From Epiperipatus broadwayi (lineage: Eukaryota; Onychophora; Udeonychophora; Euonychophora; Peripatidae): a stretch of 64,000 bases of DNA. The translations under genes were made by a program, and so were the position numbers. Below, one piece after another: positions 48,610 to 60,209 of this stretch. Below the pieces are notes generated by a model. That model did not search any database, had not been told where the DNA came from, and saw only the letters and a list, made by a program, of their open reading frames with translations. The stretch's first letter is position 1. Each line of letters opens with the position of its first letter. Location: positions 682,001 to 746,000 of the forward strand of contig JAQFVV010012511.1 of NCBI GenBank assembly GCA_028023455.1, read 5' to 3'.

Positions 48610-48639
48610 TCTTCATACTTATATGCTATATACTATAAA

Positions 48640-48880
48640 CATATGTAAACAATGGAAATTAAAGGATTATACTTTACTTTTGATGTTGCTAGGAAATTAT
48701 TAATTACTAATTCAAAGTTCTAAGTCTAAACAAGTTTTCTTTAGCAATTGATTACTAAAGAAAATTTGTTTAAGCTTAAGACTATCAAATATTAATTGAC
48801 AAGTTTCCTAGCAACATTAAAGGTAAAGTTATCTTTGGTTTTTTACACGAATATAATCCCTTAATATCCATTGTTTATAT
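48640..48880. repeat. Hairpin (fold-back) repeat
   Basis: The left arm (AACAATGGAAATTAA..., GTTGCTAGGAAATT..., AAACAAGTTTTCTTTAG) is mirrored by the right arm (CTAAAGAAAATTTGTTTAAG, AAGTTTCCTAGCAAC, TTAATATCCATTGTT). The arms are about 110 bases each, around a 10-base centre at about 48756. This is MITE-like and non-coding. Confidence 0.85.
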
Positions 48881-50908
48881 AATTATAAATCCATGAAAAT
48901 ATTTAATTTATTATATATAAAAGATATCAATTAAAAAATTGTGTGATAAAAAAGTAATAGAATGAAAATCAATGGAAGATATTTGTTCAATCTATATTCT
49001 AATTCTAATATACTAAATAATAATTATTATTGCTTTAAACAATTTTTTTATCATTATTATGTTAGTGTGATTTAGATTTGAGATATGTTAAATTTAATTG
49101 ATCATATATTATTCTGTACGTATTATTAGGAAACACTGATCTCTGTTTTATTGTTTTAATTTTTTGTATTAATTATATTTTGATGGTTGCTAAGAAAACT
49201 ACTTTATTAAAATTAAGATTTTAAATAATATCCTTTTATTGATTTTAAGTTAACTATAATTTGATAAGCTAACAAGCATATACAAATGAAAAAAATCCAA
49301 ATACCTCATTGTTTATCATTTTTCATTAATAATACTCATTTGTGTATTTCCTAAACAAGTTTATTTATTTAAAAACAATATTAACAATATCATAAAGATT
49401 CATATTCTTCATATATATATTTGTATCTAAATTATTATTTTTTAATACAATTGAAAAGATGATTGGAACAATTGATATATTTTTTATATTTTTACAAAAA
49501 GCATAAAATTAAAAGATTTTCTAAGATATGTTCATGAAAGAGGGGAAAGATATAAAATAATAAGAGATAGTTCTGTTTTATCAAAGGTATTTTTTTAAGT
49601 TTTATTATTGTTATTAGATGATTTAAGTTGACTCCTGATTTCATATGAATGAAATTTCTTTAGAAAGGGTGATTCCCTAATGATTGTTATCACCTGTTGG
49701 TTTTTTAAAACTCGGTGATAATCATTGTGTGATTAAAGAATTCATTTATTTCTCTGTTGTGATTATTTGATTCTTTCACCATAAATTTTTCTGAGTTTTA
49801 CATATACAGTATATTTATGAATTAGATCATCTTATAATATCAAAAATAAAACAATTCAGATGTGATCTGATTAAATATTCAATTATTTATTTTATTGATG
49901 TTCTCCTTTAATATCACCTTCTCTTGAACAATTTTTGGTCCTACAATTTTTTTTCCAGGCTTTTGCTCATTGTCACTTGTATTAAATTTTTTGGCTACTG
50001 GATTTTTTTTTTCTTGATAAGTGCTCCAAAGAGGCAAAAATTATTGATAGCTTTTATGTTTGCATTATCAATTTTAATATCAGTCATTTTCCCCTTAGTC
50101 TTGTCTTATTTAGGTATTATTCAATTTGTGTATAGTGTAAATAAAATTGATAATTTGTAATAAGAATGTAAGATAGTCAAGCCAGTATATTCTGAACATT
50201 TATATACAGTTTTATTTATCTGAGAAAGTTATGCTTAATTCTGAAGTTATTATACAGAAAGACCATTAATTTTATATATATACAATAATGTAATAACTTT
50301 TTTATTTGCAATATCATTATACTTGTGATATAGTGATAGCACATCTATTATTATTAGGCAAAGAATGAACATTTTGTCTGGTTCCAAAATTATTAAACCT
50401 TTCAAGTATCTGGCTCAAAACTGATCCATCTAAACTATAGCAGTGCTAATGAATAATTGGCTACTTATCTAGTTTAGCCAGGGAGTCTTCCACCACCCAT
50501 TAACTGGAAATTTTTCTAAAGTCTCCATTGTTTTATTTTTTTGCTGTGTGAAGTGCCTTTGCCTGCTATGACTATTTAAAGTATTTTATCTTATTTTTTA
50601 TTTATATTCTATTGTCATTGCTATTAAAATATTTATAGTAATTAAAGCTAATAAAATATGATAAATGATATAGGTATTTAGTTTTTTTTTTTTAATATCC
50701 CCTGTATTATTTCATCCACTCTCCCCCTTTAAATAAATAAAAGCCTATATTTTTGCAGCCCTTTATAAAGGAAATCCTTTTTCAATGGGTTGCAAGAACT
50801 GTGGCTGAAATATTATAACTAAGTGGTGTTTTAAATAATTAGTATTATGCATTGTTTCTATATTTAGCTTTATATATATATAAACCAAATTTTATTTTAT
50901 TTTTTCAG
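48881..50908 (+). other. CIP2A intron, AT-rich, nothing recognised
   Basis: End of the 16.7-kb intron. The 49924-50160 frame is a hydrophobic low-complexity translation with no known domain. The pyrimidine tract and acceptor TTTTTTCAG precede the next exon. Confidence 0.5.
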
Positions 50909-51003
50909 TGTGTTCAATTGCTGCAAGAATTAACTTATAACTTTGTTATAACTTATCCCAATAGTTACATTGATGATTTGATCAGATTTTTAATTTCCAA
51001 AGT
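50909..51003 (+). CDS. CIP2A: CIP2A orthologue, internal exon
   Basis: The acceptor TTTTTCAG ends at 50908. The exon enters in phase 0, as required by the previous exon, reads CVQLLQELTYNFVITYP then NSYIDDLIRFLISK, and ends two bases into a codon (exit phase 2) before the strong donor GTATGT at 51004. Human CIP2A has CIQLLQKLTYN and NIDELITFLIDH at the same place (about residues 120-151, from memory), with no gap. In the human protein this lies in the N-terminal armadillo repeats used for dimerisation and B56 binding. The length of 95 bases is ordinary for an internal exon. Identification is secure because the order and phase of all four exons agree. Confidence 0.93.
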
Positions 51004-52358
51004 GTATGTTTTTTGATCTTTTTTAATTTTTATTTATTTAGTTTTTTTTTAAAGAAAAGATTGTTTAATGATTAAAACTTTTCTAATTTTTATTATAATA
51101 CCATATATGAGACTTGTGATTAAATAATCATTAGGTTATAGATTATATAACTCAAACATTAACACAAAATGCTACTGATTATTTTTGAAGTCCATGTATC
51201 AGGTGTTTCAGTACTGAAGGAAGAAAAACACAATCTGTTTATAATATTAGTGATATTGAAACCTTATGAACATATGGATATTTTTATATTAAAAAATATT
51301 TAAAATAGAAAAATAGTTTGCTATTTTAAAAAGATGGTTGTTTCTATAAGATTTCAATAGCTTTTAGTAACTCTGAATGTATTCTCTATGTGAAACTTTT
51401 TATTTTGAATATGGGAAACTGGTTAAAAAAGAGAGTGGTTTTTGATATCTTTATTAAAACTTCTTATCTAATTCCTGTTACAATGGGTAAATAAATTCTA
51501 TATTTCAAATATTGAATATTAGTTGCAAAAACTATTAGGAAGTTGTTAAAAAATTAACCAAAATGCATATGAGAATCTGTAAAAATGGTCATAATGATCT
51601 TTAATTAGTTATACTAGTAAACAGTTTATCTGTGGAAGCTTCTATAAATATACTTAATTTTAACTGATTTATACCAATAAGTTTAATTATAGAATTATTT
51701 ATTGGCTTTTACTATGTGTGGATATGGAAAAAATAAACAAGAAATTTACAAATAGAAATAATATAAAGATTGGGAAGAGTGGAGAGAAAAGATATATTAC
51801 TGAAGAAATAAAAACAAATTGAAAAATATATACATTAATTTTCAAAGAAAATTGAAACAAATAGTGGTAAACATGATATTGTAGGATAAGAAATTTTTAG
51901 AGACTGAATATTGGAATAATTAATATGATTACATAAGGAATTGGAATGGAAATAAACTGGTCAAATTCTAAGAAAAAAAGAGTAGATATGTACTGAATGA
52001 AAATGGAAAACTAATGATAAGAGAGTGATAGGATATCTATATTAACAATGGAAAGATAAAATAGGTATGTGCAAAAAAAAAATTGTTTAGAAAATGAGAG
52101 TAGAGAGAGAAAAAGAGTAGTTTAAAGGAGAAATTAATGGTTAATTTTAAGGAATTTACTAGCTATAGTGATTTTAAGATAAAAATAGAGAATACATCGG
52201 AGTGACATGGATATTTGATCAAAGCATGTATAATGTTTTAAATTCTTTTAAAAGGTAATTAGTTTTAAACATTAAATGACTTGAATAATTTTTTTTTTTC
52301 TTTTTAAAAAAAAAATTGAACAAAAAATGTTTTAATAATCTATAACTTTTGAATTTAG
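51004..52358 (+). other. CIP2A intron, 1.36 kb
   Basis: AT-rich intron. The 51720-52230 part is purine-rich on the + strand. No repeat boundary or gene was seen. Confidence 0.6.
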
Positions 52359-52455
52359 TTTGGAATCTGATCATGACATGACTGTTGCATGTTTAGGCCT
52401 ATTTGCAAATGTCTGCCGAAACAATTCTAGTATTCAGAATCATGTCAAGTCATTG
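52359..52455 (+). CDS. CIP2A: CIP2A orthologue, internal exon
   Basis: The acceptor GAATTTAG ends at 52358. The first base completes a Val codon with the preceding exon, then the frame reads LESDHDMTVACLGLFANVC and RNNSSIQNHVKSL, with the donor GTAAGT at 52456 (exit phase 0). The human counterpart is QSSEDELKMPCLGLLANLC and RHNLSVQTHIKTL (about residues 151-183, from memory). The CLGL(L/F)AN(L/V)CR core is the best conserved block seen in this gene and marks an armadillo-repeat helix. There is no sign of damage. Confidence 0.94.
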
Positions 52456-52620
52456 GTAAGTTTAATTAATTTAATGGTATCCATATGTTAATATATATAT
52501 ATTTTTATATTTACATTTTAGAATTGCAAAAGTTATTCTTAATTCGTCTAATCTAAGTTTTTATTTTGATTTAATCATCTGTGTATAAAATTTATTTTAA
52601 ACATACTAATAAAACAATAG

Positions 52621-54401
52621 TGAAGCAATGGATCTGAAGCCCGATCCATGCTTCACATCTTCCTATAAACTTAATTAGTATTGTAAACCTGAATTAAGTT
52701 TATAGTTCAATATCAGCAGGGTTTTGCATTAGAGTTAAAAATAATTATGCTTATCAAATGTGTATTACATTTAAATATTTTGTTTTAAATAAATTTCATT
52801 CTATTAAGAAAAAGTGCTTAACCTATTAGTCAAACATATATATACATCTAGCATATATATGAGTTAATGCAAGATTCTGCTGAAATAAAATGCTTATTCT
52901 ACTATAAAAAAATAATAATACATTTTTTAAAATTTTGTTAAAATATTTAGTATGATTTGATTTTGAGATAAGCCTGCCAACATTTTCTAAAAGAATGTAT
53001 AGTTTTAATTAGTGAGCCATTCAAGTGTAATTAAAGATGCCTTCTTTTCTTTCTTTTTAATTAAGAGAATTCAAACTTTGAAGTAAGAAAGTTAGAGTAA
53101 AAAAGTTAAAGTTATTTTTAGAAAGTGTTGCTTTGAAACAAAGGAGCATGGGGAGGCTTATCAAGATCTCAGATCATACAAACAATAGAAGGTAGCTGAC
53201 AGAGAGGGTATAAATAGAAGGGAAAACAAAAGATTGATTATTCAGATTTTTCTTTTTGAAGAATTCACATATTCAGATTTTTCCTTTTGAAGGATTCAGT
53301 TGATTCAGATTTTCTTTTGAAGGTGATTCAAATGAATATGCTTGGCTAGGCAAATAAATAGCTTTGCCTATCGCCGAGGTTCCGGAATACCATTCAAAAT
53401 GCCTTAATATCCACTCAATAGTCATCTGAACTCTGTGCGTGTCTGGAGAACTTTTCGTAAAACCATACTACATATTTTCATTGTCCGGACTACATCTCGA
53501 CGGTCGACAGCCACCCCGTAGGACACAAGGAAAAGACACGTACTCCTCTATTGAACTTTTCTTATGCTACCTTTTGTTCATTTTTTCTAATTGCTTCAGT
53601 GAATTTATATGTATTTGCTAGTAACCGTTTATTAGACTAACCTTAAATATATATATATATTGTGTGACATCTATCTATATGTAACCTTTTCCCTTCGCTA
53701 TTCTTCCTTACTAACCTGTGTAAATATTTAATATTCCTTGCTTGAGTTAATAGTTAATTTTTGTTCTTAAAACTCTTTCCGTTTTTCTTTTGTTAATTAA
53801 ATACGACCGTTCTTTTGTTGCCAACTTGATCTCTTTGATACTTTTGCGCCTACTTTACGTATATCTGATTTAACTATATACTTTTAAATAATTTTTAAAC
53901 ACTGTTTTTAGCCAAAGCAATTAGAGCTTTGCAAAGACTTTATCGTATTTATCGAAGACGAGTTGACTTTTAATAAAATTGGGAAGAAAGATTAGACCGC
54001 AAACCTATTAACTGTTTTTATTGTCTAATTAGTTTGTTTCATTAATTTAGGGGAAGCGGAGGCCTAAATCATTATTCCTATTTTAAAGTCATTAATTAAA
54101 GATCTATTATTTAACTAACAACTTGACTTTGCTAAATTTGTTATAATGCTTTATTTTACTTTTCAATGATCCAGGCACCATAACGCAAAACACAATTCTT
54201 AGTACTTTGCACTTTAACTATTGCTCCTTAGGATTTCCGCCTGCTCTACCGCTGTTGCTAGCTTTGTGGCCGTTGAAAATATTTATGTGTGGCTTAGTGT
54301 TTTCTCATATCTTAACTGCTAGGGCAGATCAGGATTCTTGATATACTGCGTAGGTTGGTTAGTCAGTTTGAACTGGTTAAATCAACTACACTGACTGCAC
54401 A
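52621..54401 (+). mobile_element. 5' LTR of a non-coding LTR retrotransposon
   Basis: This 1781-base block starts TGAAGCAATGGATC and ends TGCACA. It is repeated in the same orientation at 57375-59418. It is preceded by ATAG (52617-52620), and the second copy is followed by ATAG (59419-59422), as expected for LTRs flanked by a 4-base target duplication. The first 35 bases form an imperfect hairpin (TGAAGCAATGGATC with GATCCATGCTTCA). A TATAAATAG box is at 53209. It lies in the 10.2-kb CIP2A intron. Compared with the other LTR it has many small deletions and lacks a segment of about 115 bp. Confidence 0.8.
53209..53217 (+). promoter_or_regulatory. TATA box in 5' LTR
   Basis: GGGTATAAATAGAAGGG is a near-consensus TATA box, conserved in the other LTR (57968). 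It is the likely promoter of the element transcript. Confidence 0.65.
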
Positions 54402-57374
54402 GTTTTTTCCTGTAATTTGGCAGGGGCTTCGAATTTCCATACTGCAGCCTGTATAACATTTGTAGTGTATATTTTTTTTTTCTGTTTTAAATTAATGAAT
54501 AATATATATGTAGATTTTTTTCCATTTCGACCAGCATTCATTTTAGAATAGAATATACTATATAGGTAGACTATAAGATTTATTTTGCTCCTGACCTTTT
54601 TTTTAAAAAAAAAAAATTAAAAATAATACCTGAAATTTTTTAGTAATACATTTATATAAAAATATAGTATATTTTCGATTTACAAATATTTTTTGAATTA
54701 ATTAAAAGTAAGGATAAGGTAAAAAAATGAGTTTAGTATATAACAATGAAATTTTATATTTAAAAGTTAACACTGTGTTTTTTTTGTGATTATAAAATTA
54801 GTTTAGATTAAACTTTTTTTCGATGAGAGTTTGTAGGTTCCTTTTTTATAAGTAGATAATGACCAAATATACCACCCCCCCCTTAAAGCTTACTTTAGTT
54901 ATTTAGTGCTCAAATAATTTGATAATTTTTCAAATTATATAGATATTTAGTAAAATCAAAGATATAAAAAGTTGTATAAATGGAAAAATTTTCCTTAATG
55001 AAATTTTTTGAAGATCAAATTTGATAAGTTCAAATTAACATGTCACGGGTTAGCATTTTTCACTTTTTTTTTATATTGAATATTGTATATGTATTTTCTT
55101 TTTTTAAAATTTTGAATTATTCTCAAACATATATAATTATTTTGTTCAATATACAAACTTATTTTACTTATAGAAAGTACATTCGTTAATAAATATATAT
55201 ATTAAAGAATTTTTGTATAACATATAGTCAGCACCTTTATTAAATTTTTCTCAAGTTAGCTATTGATCATTATTGAACGTTAGACTTAGTAAGGGTGACC
55301 TTTTTAGTATTTTATACTTTTAGTAACTTAGGTGAGACCCCTTACTGTAGTTCTATTGCTGTGTAGCCTGAAATATAGGTCTATCCATCTCTCCTTGTTA
55401 TATTTGCGATCAGCATTTACTAGCCTGAAATAATAGGGTATGCTCTGCAATTGCAACTTCTAGTAAAATCATGCATGATAGTGAAAATTTGTATAGGTAC
55501 TGTTGTATATTTATATGTAGCATATATAGCTTATTTATGAGACTATTCATATATAGGATGATATGGTATACCTTCGTTATATTAGTAAAACCCGTTATAA
55601 AATTTTTTGAAACAGTTTGATTAAGGTATGTAAAATTGCTTGATAATTGTTAACTATTTGGGGACCAAATGGTAGGGTTTGATCCATTAATGGAGTTACA
55701 TGGGTTATTATTTATTGTAATTTGTTAACGTACTTTAGGCTTTTAAATTTTTTGTGTCATGACCAAAGGTCGGTTTCGACCCAGGTCAGACAAATTACCG
55801 TACTTAGTTGTTATACTCTTAGATTTAAATAATATTGTGTCATTTAAAATAGCATTTACTTATTCATGCAGGTTATTTTCGTTAGCAGATCAAATTAATT
55901 TTTAAGTGACTGAAGCAATAAAATTTTAATGCATTTAGCTTTATAAACCTTATCATGTGTGCTTGGATCATTACCATTAAATGTATATTTGTAGGCTTGT
56001 CTTGCACTTCTAAATAAATTTGTCGCAAGCAATATCAGATGCAAATAACCACTTGTGCAAAAAAGAGTAAAATTTACAATTCCATATTTGAAATATCAAG
56101 TAAGTTTTTTTTTCAGGGTCGGAGAAAGCAGGCAAGCTGTAAGTTTATTATTTTAATGACATGTAACAAAGTAGCATGATATTTAATGAAATATATAAAA
56201 ATAAATAAATAAAGTGAGAGATATAGTAGATAAATATTAAAACAGACACCTTGAATTTTTTTCATGAACAAACAGACACATAGGCATAGGTTTAAGATGG
56301 GATGTGAGGTAGGCAAATTAATTTCTGAAAACATAAAGAATTTAGAAACGACTTATTTTAAAGAACTAAAATTTCTTCACATACAGGATATAGCTCTAGA
56401 TACACGTAATACAATATACTTATATAGATTGTTATTAAAATACTTTAGAAATAAATGTTTTATAACAAAATAGCCAATATTAGGCAAAAAGGAGGAACAG
56501 AAGCAAGTTTATAGGTCAATATGTACTATAGTGACCAAGAAACAGGAAAGACTACACAGAAAGAGACAAAAACAAAGAGATGAACATTCCAAGATCATGA
56601 ATAGACATCACAAAGACGAACCTTTGGAGAAAACAGGGACACACATACACCAGACAAACAGAGAACAGGGAAGGACAAAAACCAAAAGGGACTGAGGAAA
56701 AAACATGGAAAACCGACAGGAGAAAAAGAGGAAGCAAGCACAAGACTAGACTGTGGATTGGTAAACGAAACTGAAAAGATGGGACAAACTAATAAAAAAG
56801 AGGACTGACGGACACTCCGAACATTGCGACCTTCTTAGGTATTCAAAACCAAAACAGTGGAAGAGGAGAAAATAGACCAACTAGGAAACCAAAAGACAAA
56901 GCAACAAAGACGGCAGGCTGCACGGAAACAAACGAAACAATATCAATTCAGCAAAGGAAGCAAGTGTGGCTGAGAGATCTGAGGCCAACTAGTGTAGTGC
57001 AGAGAGTAAAAATTTTCCAATATATAAAGGCCCTCATTGTAAAAAGTGGGAATAACTTTGTTTTGGAAAAATAATCTAGCATAAAAAGAGAATATAATAT
57101 TAGAAACAAAACTTAAAACCTATATACCACCAGACCCGGAAAATTTAGAAATTAAAAACAGAAATATAACTGTCAGATTAAAAACAACACACGATTTAAA
57201 ATAAGGAGAGTGAATTAGGATAAACAGTATATAATAAAGAAAGAAAAAGTAGGTAGCAACAAATAAATATACAGCAAATAAAGAGAGGCTTGAACTCACT
57301 AGCACAAAACTACCTTGACCTGAACAACATTTTTTTTTAACACGACGCTCTTCCGATCACTAACTATTGGGAAA
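54402..57374 (+). mobile_element. Internal region of LTR element, non-coding, with primer-binding-like site
   Basis: About 3 kb between the two LTRs. At 54418-54435 the sequence TGGCAGGGGCTTCGAATT resembles a tRNA primer-binding site: its complement has a T-loop TTCGAA and ends CCA. It starts 16 bases after the LTR. No gag or pol motif was found. The right third (about 56100-57330) is A-rich and T-poor on the + strand, with broken frames rich in Lys, Arg and Gln (for example 56264-56473). The element seems to be a large non-autonomous derivative. Illumina adapter sequence near the right end means the true junction with the 3' LTR may be lost. Confidence 0.6.
57340..57358 (+). other. Illumina adapter remnant (assembly contamination)
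   Basis: ACACGACGCTCTTCCGATC is 19 of 19 identical to the 3' part of the standard Illumina read-1 adapter. Seventeen bases later the 3' LTR copy begins. The sequence is technical, not biological. Confidence 0.93.
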
Positions 57375-59418
57375 TGAAGCAATGGATCTGAAGCCCGATC
57401 CATGCTTCACATCTTCCTATAAACTTAATTAGTATTGTAGACCTGAATTAAGTTTATAGTTCAATATCAGCAGGGTTTTGCATTAGAGTTAAAAATAATT
57501 ATGCTTATCAAATGTGTATTACATTTAAATATTTTGTTTAAATAAATTTCATTCTATTAATAAAAATTGCTTAACCTATTAGTCAAACATATATATACAT
57601 CTAGCGTATATATATGAGTTAATGCAAAATTCTGCTGAAATAAAATGCTTATTCTACTATAAAAAAATAATAATATATTGTTGTTAAAATTTTGTTAAAA
57701 TATTTAGTATGATTTGATTTTGAGATAAGCCTGCCAACATTTTCTAAAAGAATGTATAGTTTTAATTAGTGAGCCATTCAAGTGTAATTAAAGATGGCCT
57801 TCTCTTTCTTTCTTTTTAATTAAGAGAATTCAAACTTTGAAGTAAGAAAGTTAGAGTAAAAAAGTTAAAGTTATTTTTAGAAAGTGTTGCTTTGAAACAA
57901 AGGAGCATGGGGAGGCTTATCAAGATCTCAGATCATACAAACAATAGAAGGTAGCTGACAGAGAGGGTATAAATAGAAGGGAGAACAAAAGATTGATATT
58001 CAGATTTTTCTTTTTGAAGAATTCACATATTCAGATTTTTCCTTTTGAAGGATTCAGTTGATTCAGATTTTCCTTTTGAAGGTGATTCTTATTTTGTTAT
58101 TTTTTGGAATAGATTTTTTTGTTTTTCCAAAAGCTACAACTGTTGTCTACAAATCATGAAGAAGTTTGAACCGCTCACTAAAAACATATAAGTTTGATAG
58201 ATTCTACTATGCTCGGCTAGGCAAATAAATAGCTTTGCCTATCGCCGAGGTTCCGGAATACCATTCAAAATGCCTTAATATCCACTCAATAGTCATCTGA
58301 ACTCTGTGCCGTGTCTGGAGAACTTTTCGTGAAACCATACTACATATTTTCATTGTCCGGACAATTACATCTCGACGGTCGGATCAAGCCACGAACGCCG
58401 TAGGGAACATGACCAAGGAAAAAGGACGGTAATCGTATCTCCTCTATTGAACTATTTCTTATGCTACCTTTTGTTCATTTTTTTCTAATTGCTTCAGTGA
58501 ATTTATATGTATTTGCTATGTAACCATTTTTATTAGACTAACCTTAAATATATATATTGTGTGATCATCTATCTATATGTAACCTTTTTCCCTTCGCTAT
58601 TCTTCCTTACTAACCTGTGTAAATATTTAGTATTCCATTGCGGTTGAGTTAATAGTTAATTTTTGTTCATTTAAAATCTCTTTCCAGTTTTATTTATGTT
58701 TGTTAATTAAATACGAGTCAGTTTCTTTTGTGTGCCAACTTGATCTCTTTGATAACGCCTCTTTTGTCCGCCATTAGCTTTACGTATATCTGATTTAACT
58801 ATATACGTTTTAAATAATTTTTAAACACTGTTTTTAGCGCAAAGCAATTAGAAATGCTTGCGAAAGATTCTTTTTTATCGTACTTTATCGAGAAGATCGA
58901 GTTGACAATTTTTAATAAAATTGGGAAGAAAAGATTTAGACCGCAAACCTATTAATCTGTTTTTATTGTCTAATTAGTTTGTTTCATTAATTTAGGGGAA
59001 TAGCGGAGGCCATTAAATCATTATTCCTATTTTAAAGTCATTAATTAAAGATCTATTATTTAACTAACAAGCTTGACTTTTGCTAAATTTGTTATAAATG
59101 CTTTATTTTACTTTTCAATGATCCAGGCACGCATAACGCAAAACACATATTTCTTAGTACTTTTGCACATTTAACTATTTAGCTCCTTAGGATTTCCCGT
59201 CCATGTCTCTACCGCTGTTGCTAAGCTTTGTGGCCGGTTGAAAAATAATTTATGTGTGGCTCAGATAGTGTTGTTCGGTTCATAATAGCTTCGAGACTAG
59301 ACGAATAGGGCAGAGGTCATAGTATTCTTGATTAATATCTCGCGTATGGTTGGCCTTGAGGTACTTTCGCCTAGTATTCGAACTGGGTTAAATCAACATA
59401 CATCATCTGACTGTCACA
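57375..59418 (+). mobile_element. 3' LTR of the non-coding LTR retrotransposon
   Basis: Second LTR copy, 2044 bases, TGAAGC...GTCACA, followed by the ATAG target duplication. The first 700 bases are almost identical to the 5' LTR. An additional segment of about 115 bp lies at about 58088-58205. After about 58340 the two copies differ mostly by single-base and short insertions rather than substitutions, which is typical of uncorrected long-read sequence. The TATAAATAG box is at 57968-57976. Confidence 0.8.
57968..57976 (+). promoter_or_regulatory. TATA box in 3' LTR
   Basis: TATAAATAG in the same context as in the 5' LTR. It could drive transcription into the downstream CIP2A intron. Confidence 0.6.
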
Positions 59419-59608
59419 ATAGATAAAGAGAGTTAAATATTTTAAAATGTTTTTGCTAAAGATTTTAATATTAGTTTGAATAATTTTGTATTGGCAAATT
59501 TAATATTCATCATTTTTTTATATATTCCACATCTTATAATTTTAAAGAACTGCTGGCCAACATTCTATAAAAAAAATTTTGTTTTATAATTATAGAAATT
59601 ACTTTATG

Positions 59609-59716
59609 AGGTGGCACGGAGAGCTGAGGGTCGTGTGAAAGTCTGAGTTTGAATCTCTTATATATTACATTATATATGTGCAGGTGTGTGTAAGCCTGTA
59701 CAGTGTATTAATTTAC
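59609..59716 (+). repeat. SINE-like repeat unit, copy 1
   Basis: About 108 bases shared with 60101-60209. It contains GAGAGCTGAGGGTCGTGTGA and a B-box-like GAGTTTGAATCTC, then TTACATTATATATGTGCAGG and CAGTGTATTAATTT. It looks tRNA-derived, although no clear A box was found. The intervening 380 bases include TGGCCAACATGGGTAGGATG, another probable repeat fragment. Confidence 0.6.
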
Positions 59717-60100
59717 ATATTAAAAACATACTGTGTTAAAGGTCTGCCCATCCCTCGCATATGTATGTAAATGGATTATTCTCCAGTACATGAGGTGTCA
59801 GAATGACTAAATGGCCAACATGGGTAGGATGACAACCTTGGCACTAATGTGGGCTTTGAACGTTCCATCATCAGATTTTCAATGAAATGGATGACTGTAG
59901 AATTATGGGTTGGAGTAGTTTGAAGTCTGTTCCTTAAAGTATGAAGATTGGCTATCTTAATATAAAACTGAGCACTGATTGTATATATGTGTGGAGATAA
60001 TAATCTGGACCAACTGGTGATTGCTAGTTTAGCATGAAATACGTATATTGGTGATTATTTATCTTTTCAACATGTGTATGATCAGGTGGGTCAACAATAT

Positions 60101-60209
60101 GAGATGCCATGGAGAGCTGAGAGTCGTGTGACAGTTTGAGTTTGAATCCCTTACATATTACATTATATATGTGCAGGTGTGCGTAAGCCTGTGCAGTGTA
60201 TTAATTTGT
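60101..60209 (+). repeat. SINE-like repeat unit, copy 2
   Basis: Direct copy of 59609-59716 with about ten substitutions (GAGAGCTGAGAGTCGTGTGA, GAGTTTGAATCCC). The two copies are 492 bases apart, either as independent insertions or as the ends of one composite repeat. Confidence 0.6.

Noticed and set aside
49924-50160. Hydrophobic 78-codon frame that could be a membrane protein
   Set aside because: It lies in an intron, has AT-driven composition (Phe, Leu, Ile), and no family is recognised.
56108-56143. Exon-like CAG acceptor after a T run and GTAAGT donor (TTTTTTTTTCAGGG...TGTAAG)
   Set aside because: It lies between two CIP2A exons that already join in phase and align without gap to the human protein, so no exon is missing there.
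59860-59885. CTGATGATGG on the minus strand as a further hammerhead core
   Set aside because: The GAA and helix III part is missing downstream.
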